Assembly (NCBI GenBank): GCA_022572485.1
Contig: JACZVU010000050.1
Coordinates: 1-15,287, forward strand
DNA: 15,287 bases
Reading direction: 5' to 3'
From: Myxococcales bacterium
GTDB lineage: Bacteria > Myxococcota_A > UBA9160 > SMWR01
In this document: positions 7,773-15,271 of the stretch, piece after piece
Layout: every line of letters starts with the position of its first letter
Numbering within the stretch: position 1 is the first letter of the stretch
Translations under genes and position numbers: made by a program
The notes under the pieces: generated by a model
What the model was told of the DNA's origin: nothing
Database searches by the model: none
The model's input: the letters and a program-made list of their open reading frames with translations, nothing else

Positions 7773-10700
7773 GTGGTGCGAAAGCTTGGCATCGAGCCCG
7801 GTGAGGGGCGCTTGTTCTTCTGGGGAGCCGCGGCACTCGCTCTTGTCGGCTGGGCAGACGTGTCTGTCAAAAACGTGTCGGAGACGTTGTTCCTCAAGCG
7901 CGTTGGTGTCGATTACCTTCCGCTCGCTTACCTGCTCAACTCCATTTTACTGGTCGGAACGACCTACGTTGCGGGGCGCCTGGCGGCCCGTTCAAACCGG
8001 CCCCGCCTGCTGCCACGGGTCTTCTTCAGTTTGGCGCTGCTTCTCCTGCCCCTCTGGTACCTCGTCAGGACCGATGCCATCAGCGCGTTCGTTCTCTTGA
8101 TTCTCGCTTCGAAGCAGTTTCAGTCGATTGCTCTGCTCGCCTATTGGCTCGCAATGGGCGATCTGCTGGACGGCCGCCAGGCGAAGCGGCTGTTTGCGCC
8201 GATGATGGGTGGGTACACACTGGGCAGTATTGTCGGGAGCTTTGCCTCCGATCCAATTGGCCGTGCGATTGGAATAGACGCCTTGCTCCCGGTCAGCGCA
8301 GCTGCGTTTGCGCTGAGCGGGCTGCTCACGCTTCCGTTGGAGCGGATCCTGCCGAGGCGTCTCGACCGAGGGTCGTCGAGTGGCCCCAAGCGGAATTCGA
8401 GCGCTTCTCGCGGCATCGTGACCGAGGTTTCCTTTCGCACGCTGTGGTCGGAAAATCAGCTCTTTCAATTCCTCTTCATCGGTGCGGTGGCCAGCGGTTT
8501 GCTCGGTCCGATGTTGTACTTCCAGTTTCAATACGTGGCCGATCAGGCGGCAGCCGGCGAAGAGGGCCTGCTCGCTCTGTTCGCCCAGTTCCGGGGCTGG
8601 ATCAACGTCGGTGTGCTCGCGGCTCAGCTCATGGTCACGGCGAACCTCTTCAAGCGAATCGGAATTCCCCTGTCGATCGTGCTTTCGCCGATCGTCTATT
8701 TGATCGGTTTTTGCGGCATGAGCATCCGACTCAACTTGATGGCGGGTGTCGGCGCTTTCGCGGGGACGAAGCTGCAGGACAGCGCCATCCACGACCCGGC
8801 GATGCGAATTCTCTTCAATCTCTTTCCCGAACGAGAGCGGTCGCGGGCCACGGGGTTGCTCGAGGGCCCGGTCAAGCGGGCTGGCGGTGCGATCGGGAAC
8901 ATTCTCAGTCTCGCAGCGGTTCATTTCGCGAGTGCGGTCGCCGTGGGCTACGTCGCAATTCCGATTGCGCTGGCGTGGCTCGTGACTTCGATCTCCCTCT
9001 GGCGCAGCTACCCCGCACTGCTCCTGCGCGCCGCGACCCGGCGCACCCGTTACGGAGACGACCTGAACATCTCGGAGATGATCGATCCGAATACGGTGCG
9101 GGTTCTGTCGACGCACCTCGTGAGCACGGACCCGCGGCCCGCGATCGAACTGGTTTCGGAAGCGCAGCCTGCGGACGCCGCGAGCGCCCTCGCCAAAGCG
9201 GCAAGGGCTGCACCCGAGTCGACGCGGTCGTTGCTCATCGGCGCCCTCGATCGCGTACTCGAGCGCACTGTGACCGAACCGGTGTCGAGTCGCCAGGCTT
9301 CCGAGGATCTCGAGAACCTGCTCGCGGGATCCGCCGGGCTGAGCGACCGGGATCGAGCGGATGTCGTGCAGGCCTATGGCCGGCTGACTCCGGGTGACGA
9401 GGCGCTCCCGGTTCTCGAGAATGCGCTCGCGGATGCGTCAGCGGGGGTGCGCCTTGCCGCTGCCGTGGCTCTCGACAGGCGCGGCCACCCGGTCGATGCG
9501 ATCGGAGATCTTTCTGAGGCTCTCGATCGGGCAATCGCGGGTGAGGATCTCGTCGAACGACGGATCGCGCTCGAAGAACTCCGGGTCCGTCTGCTCTGCT
9601 CGGAACCCGGGCCAGAGTGGGAGCGCGACCTCGAGCGGCTCTCTCGATTGATCGATCTCGAAAGCGCTCGGGTGCGCGCCACCGAGGCGGTCGCCGAAGT
9701 TGCGCGTCGACATGGCGCGGCAGCTGCGCTCGCTCGCTCGCGCGTGCTCAAGTACCGAGATGCCGCAGATCCGCGCTTGCGCGCCGCGATTTTGCGTTTC
9801 TGCGGATACGCGGGAATCGTCGATCAGGCTCCCTGGATGGTCGAGCAGGTTGCCGTCGATGGCGGGCCGTGTCTTCGTACGGTTCGGGATGCGGCGCGAG
9901 AGGGCTTGATCGCATTGGGTTCGGAAGTGGCCGACGTACTGCTCGTCGAACTCTCGTTTGGCAAGCGCCGCACGCGTGATGCGATCCTTCCGATCTTGCG
10001 TCGGCTCCACGTGGAGCGCGCGACGCTCCGCGGTCTCTACGAGCGCGAACTCGAATCGGTCCGGCGCAAATTGATCCACCGGTACGCGCTCAGCCAAGAG
10101 TTCGCCGCAGCAATCGTTCTCCAGCGCCTGCGCGAGCGCACCGATGAGGCATTGCACACCGCGCTCTTGCTCCTCGCCGCGATTTACGACGAGGACCGTA
10201 TCGCGGAGTTGGGAGAGCGGCTCAAGCGCGGCGGCGGCGCCGGCATCAACGCGATGCTGTTCGAAGCGTTGGATGCGTTGCTCGGGCCTCATGAGAAGGC
10301 CGAGTTGATGCCATTGATGGGGGATCGGCCGCTGGAGCTGCGCGCGCGCTCCGCGGCGGCCTCGCTCGGAGTCCCGGTGCCGGACGTGCGCCAGGCGACC
10401 CTCGCGCTGCTCGAGGAGCCCGATGGACTCACCCGCATGCTGGTGGCTAAAACGCTGTTGGAATCGATCGAAACAGAGGGTCATCTGGCCAGCGCGGAGG
10501 ATGTAGAGGATCATCGGAAGGTGCTGAGCCCGGTTGAGATTGCGCTTCACCTGAAGAGCCTGCCGCTGTTCGAGGGTTTGACGATCCGCCAGCTCATGGA
10601 TCTTGCGAACGAGGTTCGCGAAGAGCAGCACGGTGCTGGAACGATCGTCGTTCGGGAGGGCGAGCCCGGAGATTGCCTCTACCTGATCGTGGAAGGACAG

Positions 10701-10946
10701 GTACGGGTTACGCGTGGAGAAATGCTGCTGCGCGAACAGGGGCCCAAGAGTTTCTTCGGAGAAATTGCCGTCCTGGAGGGCGAAAACCGAACCGCCACGA
10801 TCACGACCACGACCCCGGTGCGGTTTCTCTGCCTGGGCCGCGACGACCTGCTGCGCCTGATGGAGGAGTTGCCGGCGATCGCGATCGGAATCTGTCAAAC
10901 CCTCTCGCGGCGGGTTAGTGAGCTCACGGGGCGCGTTCGAGCGTAA
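7773..10946 (+). CDS. Nucleotide-transporter-type membrane domain fused to HEAT-like repeats and a cyclic-nucleotide-binding domain
   Basis: A 1057-residue protein in three parts. Residues 1 to about 420 form a polytopic membrane domain with NTT-like features: PGEG before TM1, and a cytoplasmic-loop-plus-helix region (AMRILFNLFPERERSRATG then GPVKRAGG) matching the family's C-terminal signature. Residues about 430-915 are a soluble, alanine/leucine/arginine-rich alpha-helical region that reads as degenerate HEAT-like repeats. Residues about 918-1057 are a CNMP-binding domain with GEPGDCLYLIVEGQVRV and the phosphate-binding cassette FFGEIAVLEGENRTATI, keeping the key Glu997 and Arg1006, so nucleotide binding looks intact. 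Inference: transport or signalling at the membrane gated by cAMP, cGMP or a similar ligand. Start is GTG 7773 (or GTG 7776), with GGAG 7 bases upstream. The sequence is divergent from the dikinase gene. I recall NTT-HEAT-CNMP fusions being reported in free-living bacteria; their function is not settled. Confidence 0.88.
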   Translation: MVRKLGIEPGEGRLFFWGAAALALVGWADVSVKNVSETLFLKRVGVDYLPLAYLLNSILLVGTTYVAGRLAARSNRPRLLPRVFFSLALLLLPLWYLVRTDAISAFVLLILASKQFQSIALLAYWLAMGDLLDGRQAKRLFAPMMGGYTLGSIVGSFASDPIGRAIGIDALLPVSAAAFALSGLLTLPLERILPRRLDRGSSSGPKRNSSASRGIVTEVSFRTLWSENQLFQFLFIGAVASGLLGPMLYFQFQYVADQAAAGEEGLLALFAQFRGWINVGVLAAQLMVTANLFKRIGIPLSIVLSPIVYLIGFCGMSIRLNLMAGVGAFAGTKLQDSAIHDPAMRILFNLFPERERSRATGLLEGPVKRAGGAIGNILSLAAVHFASAVAVGYVAIPIALAWLVTSISLWRSYPALLLRAATRRTRYGDDLNISEMIDPNTVRVLSTHLVSTDPRPAIELVSEAQPADAASALAKAARAAPESTRSLLIGALDRVLERTVTEPVSSRQASEDLENLLAGSAGLSDRDRADVVQAYGRLTPGDEALPVLENALADASAGVRLAAAVALDRRGHPVDAIGDLSEALDRAIAGEDLVERRIALEELRVRLLCSEPGPEWERDLERLSRLIDLESARVRATEAVAEVARRHGAAAALARSRVLKYRDAADPRLRAAILRFCGYAGIVDQAPWMVEQVAVDGGPCLRTVRDAAREGLIALGSEVADVLLVELSFGKRRTRDAILPILRRLHVERATLRGLYERELESVRRKLIHRYALSQEFAAAIVLQRLRERTDEALHTALLLLAAIYDEDRIAELGERLKRGGGAGINAMLFEALDALLGPHEKAELMPLMGDRPLELRARSAAASLGVPVPDVRQATLALLEEPDGLTRMLVAKTLLESIETEGHLASAEDVEDHRKVLSPVEIALHLKSLPLFEGLTIRQLMDLANEVREEQHGAGTIVVREGEPGDCLYLIVEGQVRVTRGEMLLREQGPKSFFGEIAVLEGENRTATITTTTPVRFLCLGRDDLLRLMEELPAIAIGICQTLSRRVSELTGRVRA

Positions 10947-11012
10947 TCGAGACCGGTTGCACGACGAAGTCCGGGCGCGGCCGCCGCCCCGAGCTGCGCT
11001 GTCAAACCGAGC

Positions 11013-11041
11013 TTGATCTTGGCGGCGGTAAGGCCGACAAT
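11013..11041 (+). promoter_or_regulatory. Possible sigma-70-type promoter for the small exported protein
   Basis: TTGATC (11013-11018), 17-base spacer, GACAAT (11036-11041); each box matches 4 of 6 consensus bases. It lies about 30 bases before the ATG at 11072 and just upstream of a strong Shine-Dalgarno. Moderate match only. Confidence 0.35.
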
Positions 11042-11071
11042 CCAGGGTGCGAATGGATTGGAGGCAAGTAG

Positions 11072-11353
11072 ATGGAATCGACCGCTGGGTACCGGAGTGG
11101 AGAGAGCCGTCGCGGATCGCGTCGCAGCGGCGTGACGCGCTTGCTCGCCGCAGTGGCGGCGCTCACAATGTTGGCCGCCGCTTCGCCTGCCGCCGCCGAG
11201 GAATACGACGAAACCTACGCAGGCCATCCCCTCCGCATCGTCGCCTACGTCTTTCATCCGGTCGGCGTGATTCTCAATACCCTGATCTTCCGCCCGCTCC
11301 ACTGGATTGGCAGCTACGAGCCGTTCAAGACGCTGTCGGGTCAACGAGACTGA
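11072..11353 (+). CDS. Small conserved exported or membrane-anchored protein, function unknown
   Basis: 93 residues: a basic, serine/arginine-rich N-terminus (1-22), a hydrophobic segment ending in an alanine-rich cleavage-like site (23-42), then a short mature part with GHPLRIVAYVFHPVGVILN and IFRPLHWIG, ending EPFKTLSG. This pattern (HPVG, RPLHW, EPFKTL) resembles small uncharacterised proteins I associate with deltaproteobacterial genomes; I cannot name a family. The start is firm: GGAGG at 11060-11064 with 7 bases to ATG. The mature part contains a second apolar stretch (VAYVFHPVGVILNTLIF) that may lie on or in a membrane. It sits upstream of lptC but is separated by 157 bases with their own promoter candidates, so it may be a separate unit. 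Confidence 0.75.
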   Translation: MESTAGYRSGESRRGSRRSGVTRLLAAVAALTMLAAASPAAAEEYDETYAGHPLRIVAYVFHPVGVILNTLIFRPLHWIGSYEPFKTLSGQRD

Positions 11354-11414
11354 CTCGCGGCGCGCCCGCCGCCTTACTTTGCGATGAAAGTTTGCTTGTA
11401 CTTGTAACTCGCCA

Positions 11415-11431
11415 TTGGTATGGTTGTTGCA
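11415..11431 (+). promoter_or_regulatory. Candidate sigma-54 (-24/-12) promoter for lptCAB-rpoN
   Basis: TTGGTATGGTTGTTGCA matches the sigma-54 consensus YTGGCACGRNNNTTGCW at 12 of 14 informative positions, both mismatches being C to T. The invariant GG (11417-11418) and GC (11429-11430) are present with the required 10-base spacing. The predicted transcription start is near 11442, about 70 bases before the lptC ATG. A weaker sigma-70 reading overlaps it: TTGTAC 11396-11401, 17 bases, TATGGT 11419-11424 with an extended TG. Confidence 0.5.
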
Positions 11432-11510
11432 TGGTTTCACGCGCCCTATCTGCTTCTCACGGATGGCTTCCACCGCGGCCCCCGAAACGCGCGGGGTGGA
11501 ACCGCTCCTA

Positions 11511-12020
11511 ATGCGCAATTTCAGCTTTGCTCAGGTGCTCGCGCTCGTGGTGAGTGGCATTTGGGTAGCCGCTCTTTCCAGCGCCGAAGAGTCTCCCGCC
11601 TTTCGGGTTTCGGGCATGACCTTCGTTGGGAGCCGAGGAGATCAGGGTGAACTGGTGCTGCACGCCGACACCGCATTCTTTCACCCGGACTCGGGCCTGG
11701 TAGATCTGGAAGTCGTACGGGCGCAGGTTTCGGACGACAAGAAGGGCGAGAGTTTCCAGATGCGATGCGATCGAGCCGAACTCAACATCGAGACGAACGA
11801 TTTTACCGCGATCGGAAACGTGAAGGGCATCACCGGGAATGGGCAGCGCTACAGCGCGCCCTGGGTCCGCTACGAGCACGCGTCTTCGATGCTTCATACA
11901 GACGCGCCGGTCACCATGGTCGATGGTGGCATCACGTTTCGCGGAGATGGTTTTCGCTACCACATCGAAGAGCGCCGTTTCGAGTTGCTCGGAAATGTCG
12001 TGATGGAGCAGGCCCATTGA
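11511..12020 (+). CDS. lptC: LptC, LPS export periplasmic anchor protein
   Basis: 169 residues with an N-terminal hydrophobic anchor (about 7-24, FAQVLALVVSGIWVAAL) and a beta-rich periplasmic domain of the LptC/OstA type. Alternating strands include FRVSGMTFVG, ELVLHADTAFFHPDSG, and the late motifs GNVKGITGNGQRY and GITFRGDGFRYHIE. LptC passes LPS from the LptBFG extractor to LptA. Length is slightly below the usual 180-200, which is normal for divergent members. Start ATG 11511 is chosen because the anchor follows directly and GGTGGA lies about 10 bases upstream; ATG 11463 in frame would add 16 residues. The stop overlaps the lptA start as TTGA. The following lptA-lptB-rpoN order makes the assignment firm despite the weak sequence conservation of this family. 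Confidence 0.88.
   Translation: MRNFSFAQVLALVVSGIWVAALSSAEESPAFRVSGMTFVGSRGDQGELVLHADTAFFHPDSGLVDLEVVRAQVSDDKKGESFQMRCDRAELNIETNDFTAIGNVKGITGNGQRYSAPWVRYEHASSMLHTDAPVTMVDGGITFRGDGFRYHIEERRFELLGNVVMEQAH
12005..12008 (+). promoter_or_regulatory. Ribosome binding site deciding the TTG start of lptA
   Basis: GGAG lies 8 bases before TTG 12017, which overlaps the lptC stop as TTGA. No ATG in this frame precedes the signal peptide, so this site fixes the start and implies translational coupling. Confidence 0.65.
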
Positions 12021-13012
12021 GAGGCTGGACTGCCTACTTCGGCCTGGCGCTGTTGCTTTCGCTGCCCGCTCTCGATGCAGCCATCGCGGACGACCTGTCC
12101 GGAGTCGAAGACGAACCCGCCGCCGAAGTTGCCCGCGTGCGAATCGGTGTGGCTCCGTTCGAAGTGGCGGGCCCGTCCGGTGCTGAGGTGCCCGACTTTG
12201 CGACGCTCCTCGCCGACCTGCTCGGAGCCCGCGGAGTCGGACGGATCGTTGGCCCCGAACAGCTCGGGGCCCCCGCGACCGCGCAGCTCGAAGCGAGCGC
12301 CGCCCGGGCGTGGGCCGCAGCAGCCGCGGTGGACGGCGTCGTGGTGGGCAGGACCACTCAGCTCGGAAATCGCTTCAGCATTGACGTGCAACTGCTCTCG
12401 GCAACCTCGGGGGCCGTGGTCGACAGCTACATCGCTGAAATCGCGCGCAGCGATCAGGCGACGTCAGCGGTTGCGAAGCTGGCCGATCGGGTGATCGCGG
12501 GCGTTCTCGGCCTCGTCGGCCCCGCGGATCGCGCGCCGCCGCCCGCCGCCCGCCGCGCAGCGGGTTCGGGCCGCAGCCTGCGCGTCTTCGACGGCTCCTC
12601 GCCGATCTCGATCAAATCGAGAACCCTCGAGGCCACGGAGGTCAACGGGAACCGGAGACTCGTGTTCAGTGGTGATGTGAACGTCGTTCAAGGCGATCTC
12701 ACGATGACCTCCGACCGACTGACGGCCGACTACCCCAAGGGGGCGAGCGAGCCGAGCCGATTGGTCGCTCAGGGTTCGGTCCGCATCATTCAGGGCAACC
12801 AGGAAGCGCGCTGCGACAAGGGAACCTTTCAGCGGGCCGAGGAGTTGCTGCTCTGTTGCGGTCACGCGGAACTCCGGAGCGGCGCGAGTCGGGTGCGGGG
12901 CAAGTGCATTGAGTTTGATCTGGCGAACCAGACGCTTCGCATCGAAGACGCCACCGTGAACATCATCCCCGAGCCGACCGACGGCGGCTCCGGGAAGCCC
13001 GGAGGGCACTAG
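12017..13012 (+). CDS. lptA: LptA/OstA LPS transport bridge protein with extra N-terminal TolB-N/LpoB-like domain
   Basis: 331 residues from TTG 12017. Residues 1-26 are a signal peptide (LALLLSLPALDAAIADD region). Residues about 40-166 form an additional alpha/beta domain: VRIGVAPFEV, DFATLLADLLG, RIVGPEQL, VDGVVVGRT, RFSIDVQLLSATSG. This pattern resembles TolB N-terminal, LpoB and CsgG/FlgO-like domains that assemble at the outer membrane. A proline/alanine linker (about 169-183) leads to the OstA/LptA jellyroll (about 188-315), with RLVFSGDVNVVQGDLTMTSD and LVAQGSVRIIQGNQEARCD as classic repeats. LptA normally has only the jellyroll, about 180 residues. Four cysteines (266, 280, 281, 297) lie in the jellyroll. 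It overlaps lptC by 4 bases and ends 2 bases before lptB. LptA role is firm; the extra domain's fold is my reading of the pattern. Confidence 0.88.
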   Translation: MRGWTAYFGLALLLSLPALDAAIADDLSGVEDEPAAEVARVRIGVAPFEVAGPSGAEVPDFATLLADLLGARGVGRIVGPEQLGAPATAQLEASAARAWAAAAAVDGVVVGRTTQLGNRFSIDVQLLSATSGAVVDSYIAEIARSDQATSAVAKLADRVIAGVLGLVGPADRAPPPAARRAAGSGRSLRVFDGSSPISIKSRTLEATEVNGNRRLVFSGDVNVVQGDLTMTSDRLTADYPKGASEPSRLVAQGSVRIIQGNQEARCDKGTFQRAEELLLCCGHAELRSGASRVRGKCIEFDLANQTLRIEDATVNIIPEPTDGGSGKPGGH

Positions 13013-13014
13013 CG

Positions 13015-13737
13015 GTGAGTTCGCTGATCGGAATCGCACTGACCAAACGCTACGGCCAACGAGAAGTGGTTCGATCGGTCGATTTGGAAGTGAAGCCCGC
13101 CGAGGTCGTGGGGCTCTTGGGGCCGAACGGCGCCGGCAAGACCACCACCTTCAACATGGTGGCGGGTGGCGTGAAACCCTCTTCGGGCGCGGTCTTTCTT
13201 GGAGAGCTGGATATTACGGATTTGCCGATGTACCGCCGGGCGCGCCTCGGCATCACGTACCTCCCGCAGGAACCCTCGATTTTTAGAAAGCTTTCCGTCG
13301 CCGACAACATCAACGCCATTCTCGAAACCGTGGAGCCCAACCGAACGGTTCGGCGAGAAAGGCTGAGGGAGCTTTTGGCAGAACTCGGTCTGACCGAAAA
13401 GGCAGATTTGAGGGCGGACACGCTTTCCGGTGGAGAAAGACGCCGTGTGGAGATTACGCGCGCCCTGGTGCTCGATCCGAAATTCATGCTGCTCGATGAA
13501 CCGTTTGCGGGAATCGACCCCATCGCGGTCATCGACATCCAGAAGATCATCGAGCAACTCAAGAGCAGGGGGATCGGGGTCATCATCACGGATCACAACG
13601 TCCGGGAGACGCTGTCGATTTGCGATCACGCCTACATCATCAAGGATGGAGAAATCATCCGGAGAGGAACGCCCGAGGAGATCGCGTCTGATGAACAGGT
13701 CCGGCGGATCTATCTCGGGGAGAACTTCCAACTTTGA
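13015..13737 (+). CDS. lptB: LptB, LPS export ABC transporter ATPase
   Basis: 240 residues, the usual LptB length, with all ABC ATPase motifs: Walker A GPNGAGKT (36-43), Q-loop Gln85 in YLPQEPSIF, signature LSGGE (137-141), Walker B FMLLDE (157-162) and H-loop His194 in TDHN. The LptB-specific wording around the Q-loop and the DEPFAGIDPIAV segment separate it from other ABC ATPases. It powers extraction of LPS from the inner membrane with LptF and LptG, which are not in this window. The start is GTG 13015, 2 bases after the lptA stop, with GGAGGG 8-9 bases upstream. rpoN follows after 49 bases, probably on the same transcript. Confidence 0.97.
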   Translation: MSSLIGIALTKRYGQREVVRSVDLEVKPAEVVGLLGPNGAGKTTTFNMVAGGVKPSSGAVFLGELDITDLPMYRRARLGITYLPQEPSIFRKLSVADNINAILETVEPNRTVRRERLRELLAELGLTEKADLRADTLSGGERRRVEITRALVLDPKFMLLDEPFAGIDPIAVIDIQKIIEQLKSRGIGVIITDHNVRETLSICDHAYIIKDGEIIRRGTPEEIASDEQVRRIYLGENFQL

Positions 13738-13786
13738 GGGCTTCCAGCGCTGATGGAGCGCGTGGATAGCCGAGTGGAATGAGCGA

Positions 13787-15271
13787 ATGGTCATCGAGCT
13801 GAAACAACAATTGCGCCTGACCCAGCAGCTGGTGATGACACCGCAGCTGCAGCAGGCCATCAAGTTGCTTCAGCTGAATCGGCTCGAGCTCGTGGGCCTC
13901 GTCCAGCAGGAGCTTCAGGAGAACCCGGTTCTCGAAGAGGTTGCCGAGGCCGACGAAGAATCCGAGGTTCCGGCCGAGGAATACGAGGCTGCAGCGGAGT
14001 CGCAGTCGGCTGCGGACGAAGAGCGGTCCGGCGACGAGGCGGTCGCAGCGGACGCACAGAATTCGAGCGAAGAACTCACGGACGCTGAGAAAATTGCGGA
14101 TCTGGAGTGGCGGGATTACCTCAACTCAAACCCGCAGACATCACCGGTTTCCGGTGGCGACGAGGATCGGCCTTCGATCGATGCCACCCTTACCCGTCGC
14201 GATACACTGGCCGAGCACCTCAAGTGGCAGTTGCAGCTCATGGAGTTGCCAATCGGGGAAGAAGTCGCGGCTCGATTCATCATCGGCAATCTCGATGAGC
14301 GCGGTTACCTGCAGGCCACGATCAGCGAACTCGCCCGGCAATCCGGCATGTCGGAAGCCATCGTCGAATCCGCGCTGGCTCGGGTTCAGGAGTTGGATCC
14401 TCTCGGCGTGGCCGCGCGGGATCTGAGAGAGTGTCTGCTCGCCCAAGCCCGAACCCTCGAGATCAACGATCCATTGGTGATGCGCATTCTCGAAGAGTGT
14501 CTCGACACGCTCATCAAGCGCGACTTCCGAGGGGTTTCTCGAGCACTCGGTGTCAGCGTGTCCGAAGTCGTCGCAGCTGCCGAAGCCATCGGCCAGCTCG
14601 AGCCGCGCCCGGGCCGCGCGTTCGGGAGCGACGAGCCCGCGTACATCATCCCCGACATCTACGTTCACAAGGTCAATGATGAATTTCACATCGTCTTGAA
14701 CGATGACGGGATGCCTCGGCTCCGGATCAGCGGCCTCTACCGCGACGTTCTCTCGCGCGGAAACGGCGCCTCGAAGGACACCAAGGAATACGTACGGGAA
14801 AAGGTTCGATCCGCGCTCTGGCTCATCAAGTCCATCCATCAGCGTCAGCGCACCATCTACCGGGTGATGGAGAGCATCATCAAATACCAGCGGGAGTTCT
14901 TCGAGCGGGGCATTGACCACCTCAAGCCCCTCAATCTCCGCGACGTCGCAGACGATATCGAGATGCACGAGTCGACGGTCAGCCGAGTCACGACCGCGAA
15001 ATATGTCAATACACCCCAGGGAATCTTCGAATTGAAGTTCTTCTTCAACTCCAGAATCAACCAGGTTCTGGGAGACCCCGTGGCGAGTGAGAGTGTCAAG
15101 GAGCGGATCCGTAAGTTGGTCACCGCTGAGGATCCACGCCGCCCCCTTTCCGACCAGCGAATTGCCGAAATGCTCAAGGTCGCCAATATCGACATCGCCC
15201 GCCGCACGGTCACGAAATACCGCGAATCGCTGAATATTCTCTCATCGACGAAACGGCGCGAAGTCGGCTAG
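13787..15271 (+). CDS. rpoN: RNA polymerase sigma-54 factor
   Basis: 494 residues, complete. Region I is a glutamine/leucine-rich activator-response segment (residues 1-50, LTQQLVMTPQLQQAIKLLQL). Region II is an acidic linker (about 51-105) rich in Glu, Asp and Ala. Core-binding and DNA-binding domains follow, with the helix-turn-helix around 385-405 (NLRDVADDIEMHESTVSR) and the RpoN box ARRTVTKYRE at 471-480, one residue from the usual ARRTVAKYRE. Sigma-54 directs transcription from -24/-12 promoters and needs an AAA+ enhancer-binding protein. The start is ATG 13787; the Shine-Dalgarno is weak (GAGCGA), consistent with read-through from lptB. The lptB-rpoN order is conserved in many proteobacteria. 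Sixteen bases of unannotated sequence follow the stop. Confidence 0.98.
   Translation: MVIELKQQLRLTQQLVMTPQLQQAIKLLQLNRLELVGLVQQELQENPVLEEVAEADEESEVPAEEYEAAAESQSAADEERSGDEAVAADAQNSSEELTDAEKIADLEWRDYLNSNPQTSPVSGGDEDRPSIDATLTRRDTLAEHLKWQLQLMELPIGEEVAARFIIGNLDERGYLQATISELARQSGMSEAIVESALARVQELDPLGVAARDLRECLLAQARTLEINDPLVMRILEECLDTLIKRDFRGVSRALGVSVSEVVAAAEAIGQLEPRPGRAFGSDEPAYIIPDIYVHKVNDEFHIVLNDDGMPRLRISGLYRDVLSRGNGASKDTKEYVREKVRSALWLIKSIHQRQRTIYRVMESIIKYQREFFERGIDHLKPLNLRDVADDIEMHESTVSRVTTAKYVNTPQGIFELKFFFNSRINQVLGDPVASESVKERIRKLVTAEDPRRPLSDQRIAEMLKVANIDIARRTVTKYRESLNILSSTKRREVG

Noticed and set aside
7666..7836. Longer dikinase start at 7836 or 7728
   Set aside because: 7836 would overlap the divergent transporter gene, and both add an arginine-rich leader that ruins the signal peptide beginning at ATG 7665.
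7992..9116. 374-codon minus-strand reading frame opposite the membrane domain of the fused transporter
   Set aside because: Low-complexity charged product; the plus strand encodes regular membrane helices.
8144..9397. 417-codon plus-strand frame within the fused transporter gene
   Set aside because: Out-of-frame shadow rich in Arg, Gly and Ser without recognisable domains.
9438..10898. 486-codon minus-strand reading frame opposite the helical-repeat and CNMP-binding region
   Set aside because: Long antisense frames are common in GC-rich coding DNA; the product is Arg/Gln/His-rich with no motif, while the plus strand encodes a clear CNMP-binding domain.
10970..10990. GC-rich hairpin (GGGCG/CGCCC stem, 7-base loop) after the fused transporter, as a terminator
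   Set aside because: Stem of only 5 bp and no T tract follows, so it is not a credible intrinsic terminator.
11018..11035. Second sigma-54-like match (TTGGCGGCGGTAAGGC) before the small gene
   Set aside because: GG and GC are correctly spaced, but the -12 box lacks TT and the rest of the -24 box diverges; only about half the consensus positions match.
10895..11518. 207-codon minus-strand reading frame over the fused-transporter end, the small gene and the lptC start
   Set aside because: Arginine/alanine-rich product with no family pattern, opposite the well-marked small gene (strong Shine-Dalgarno, signal peptide) and three promoter candidates.
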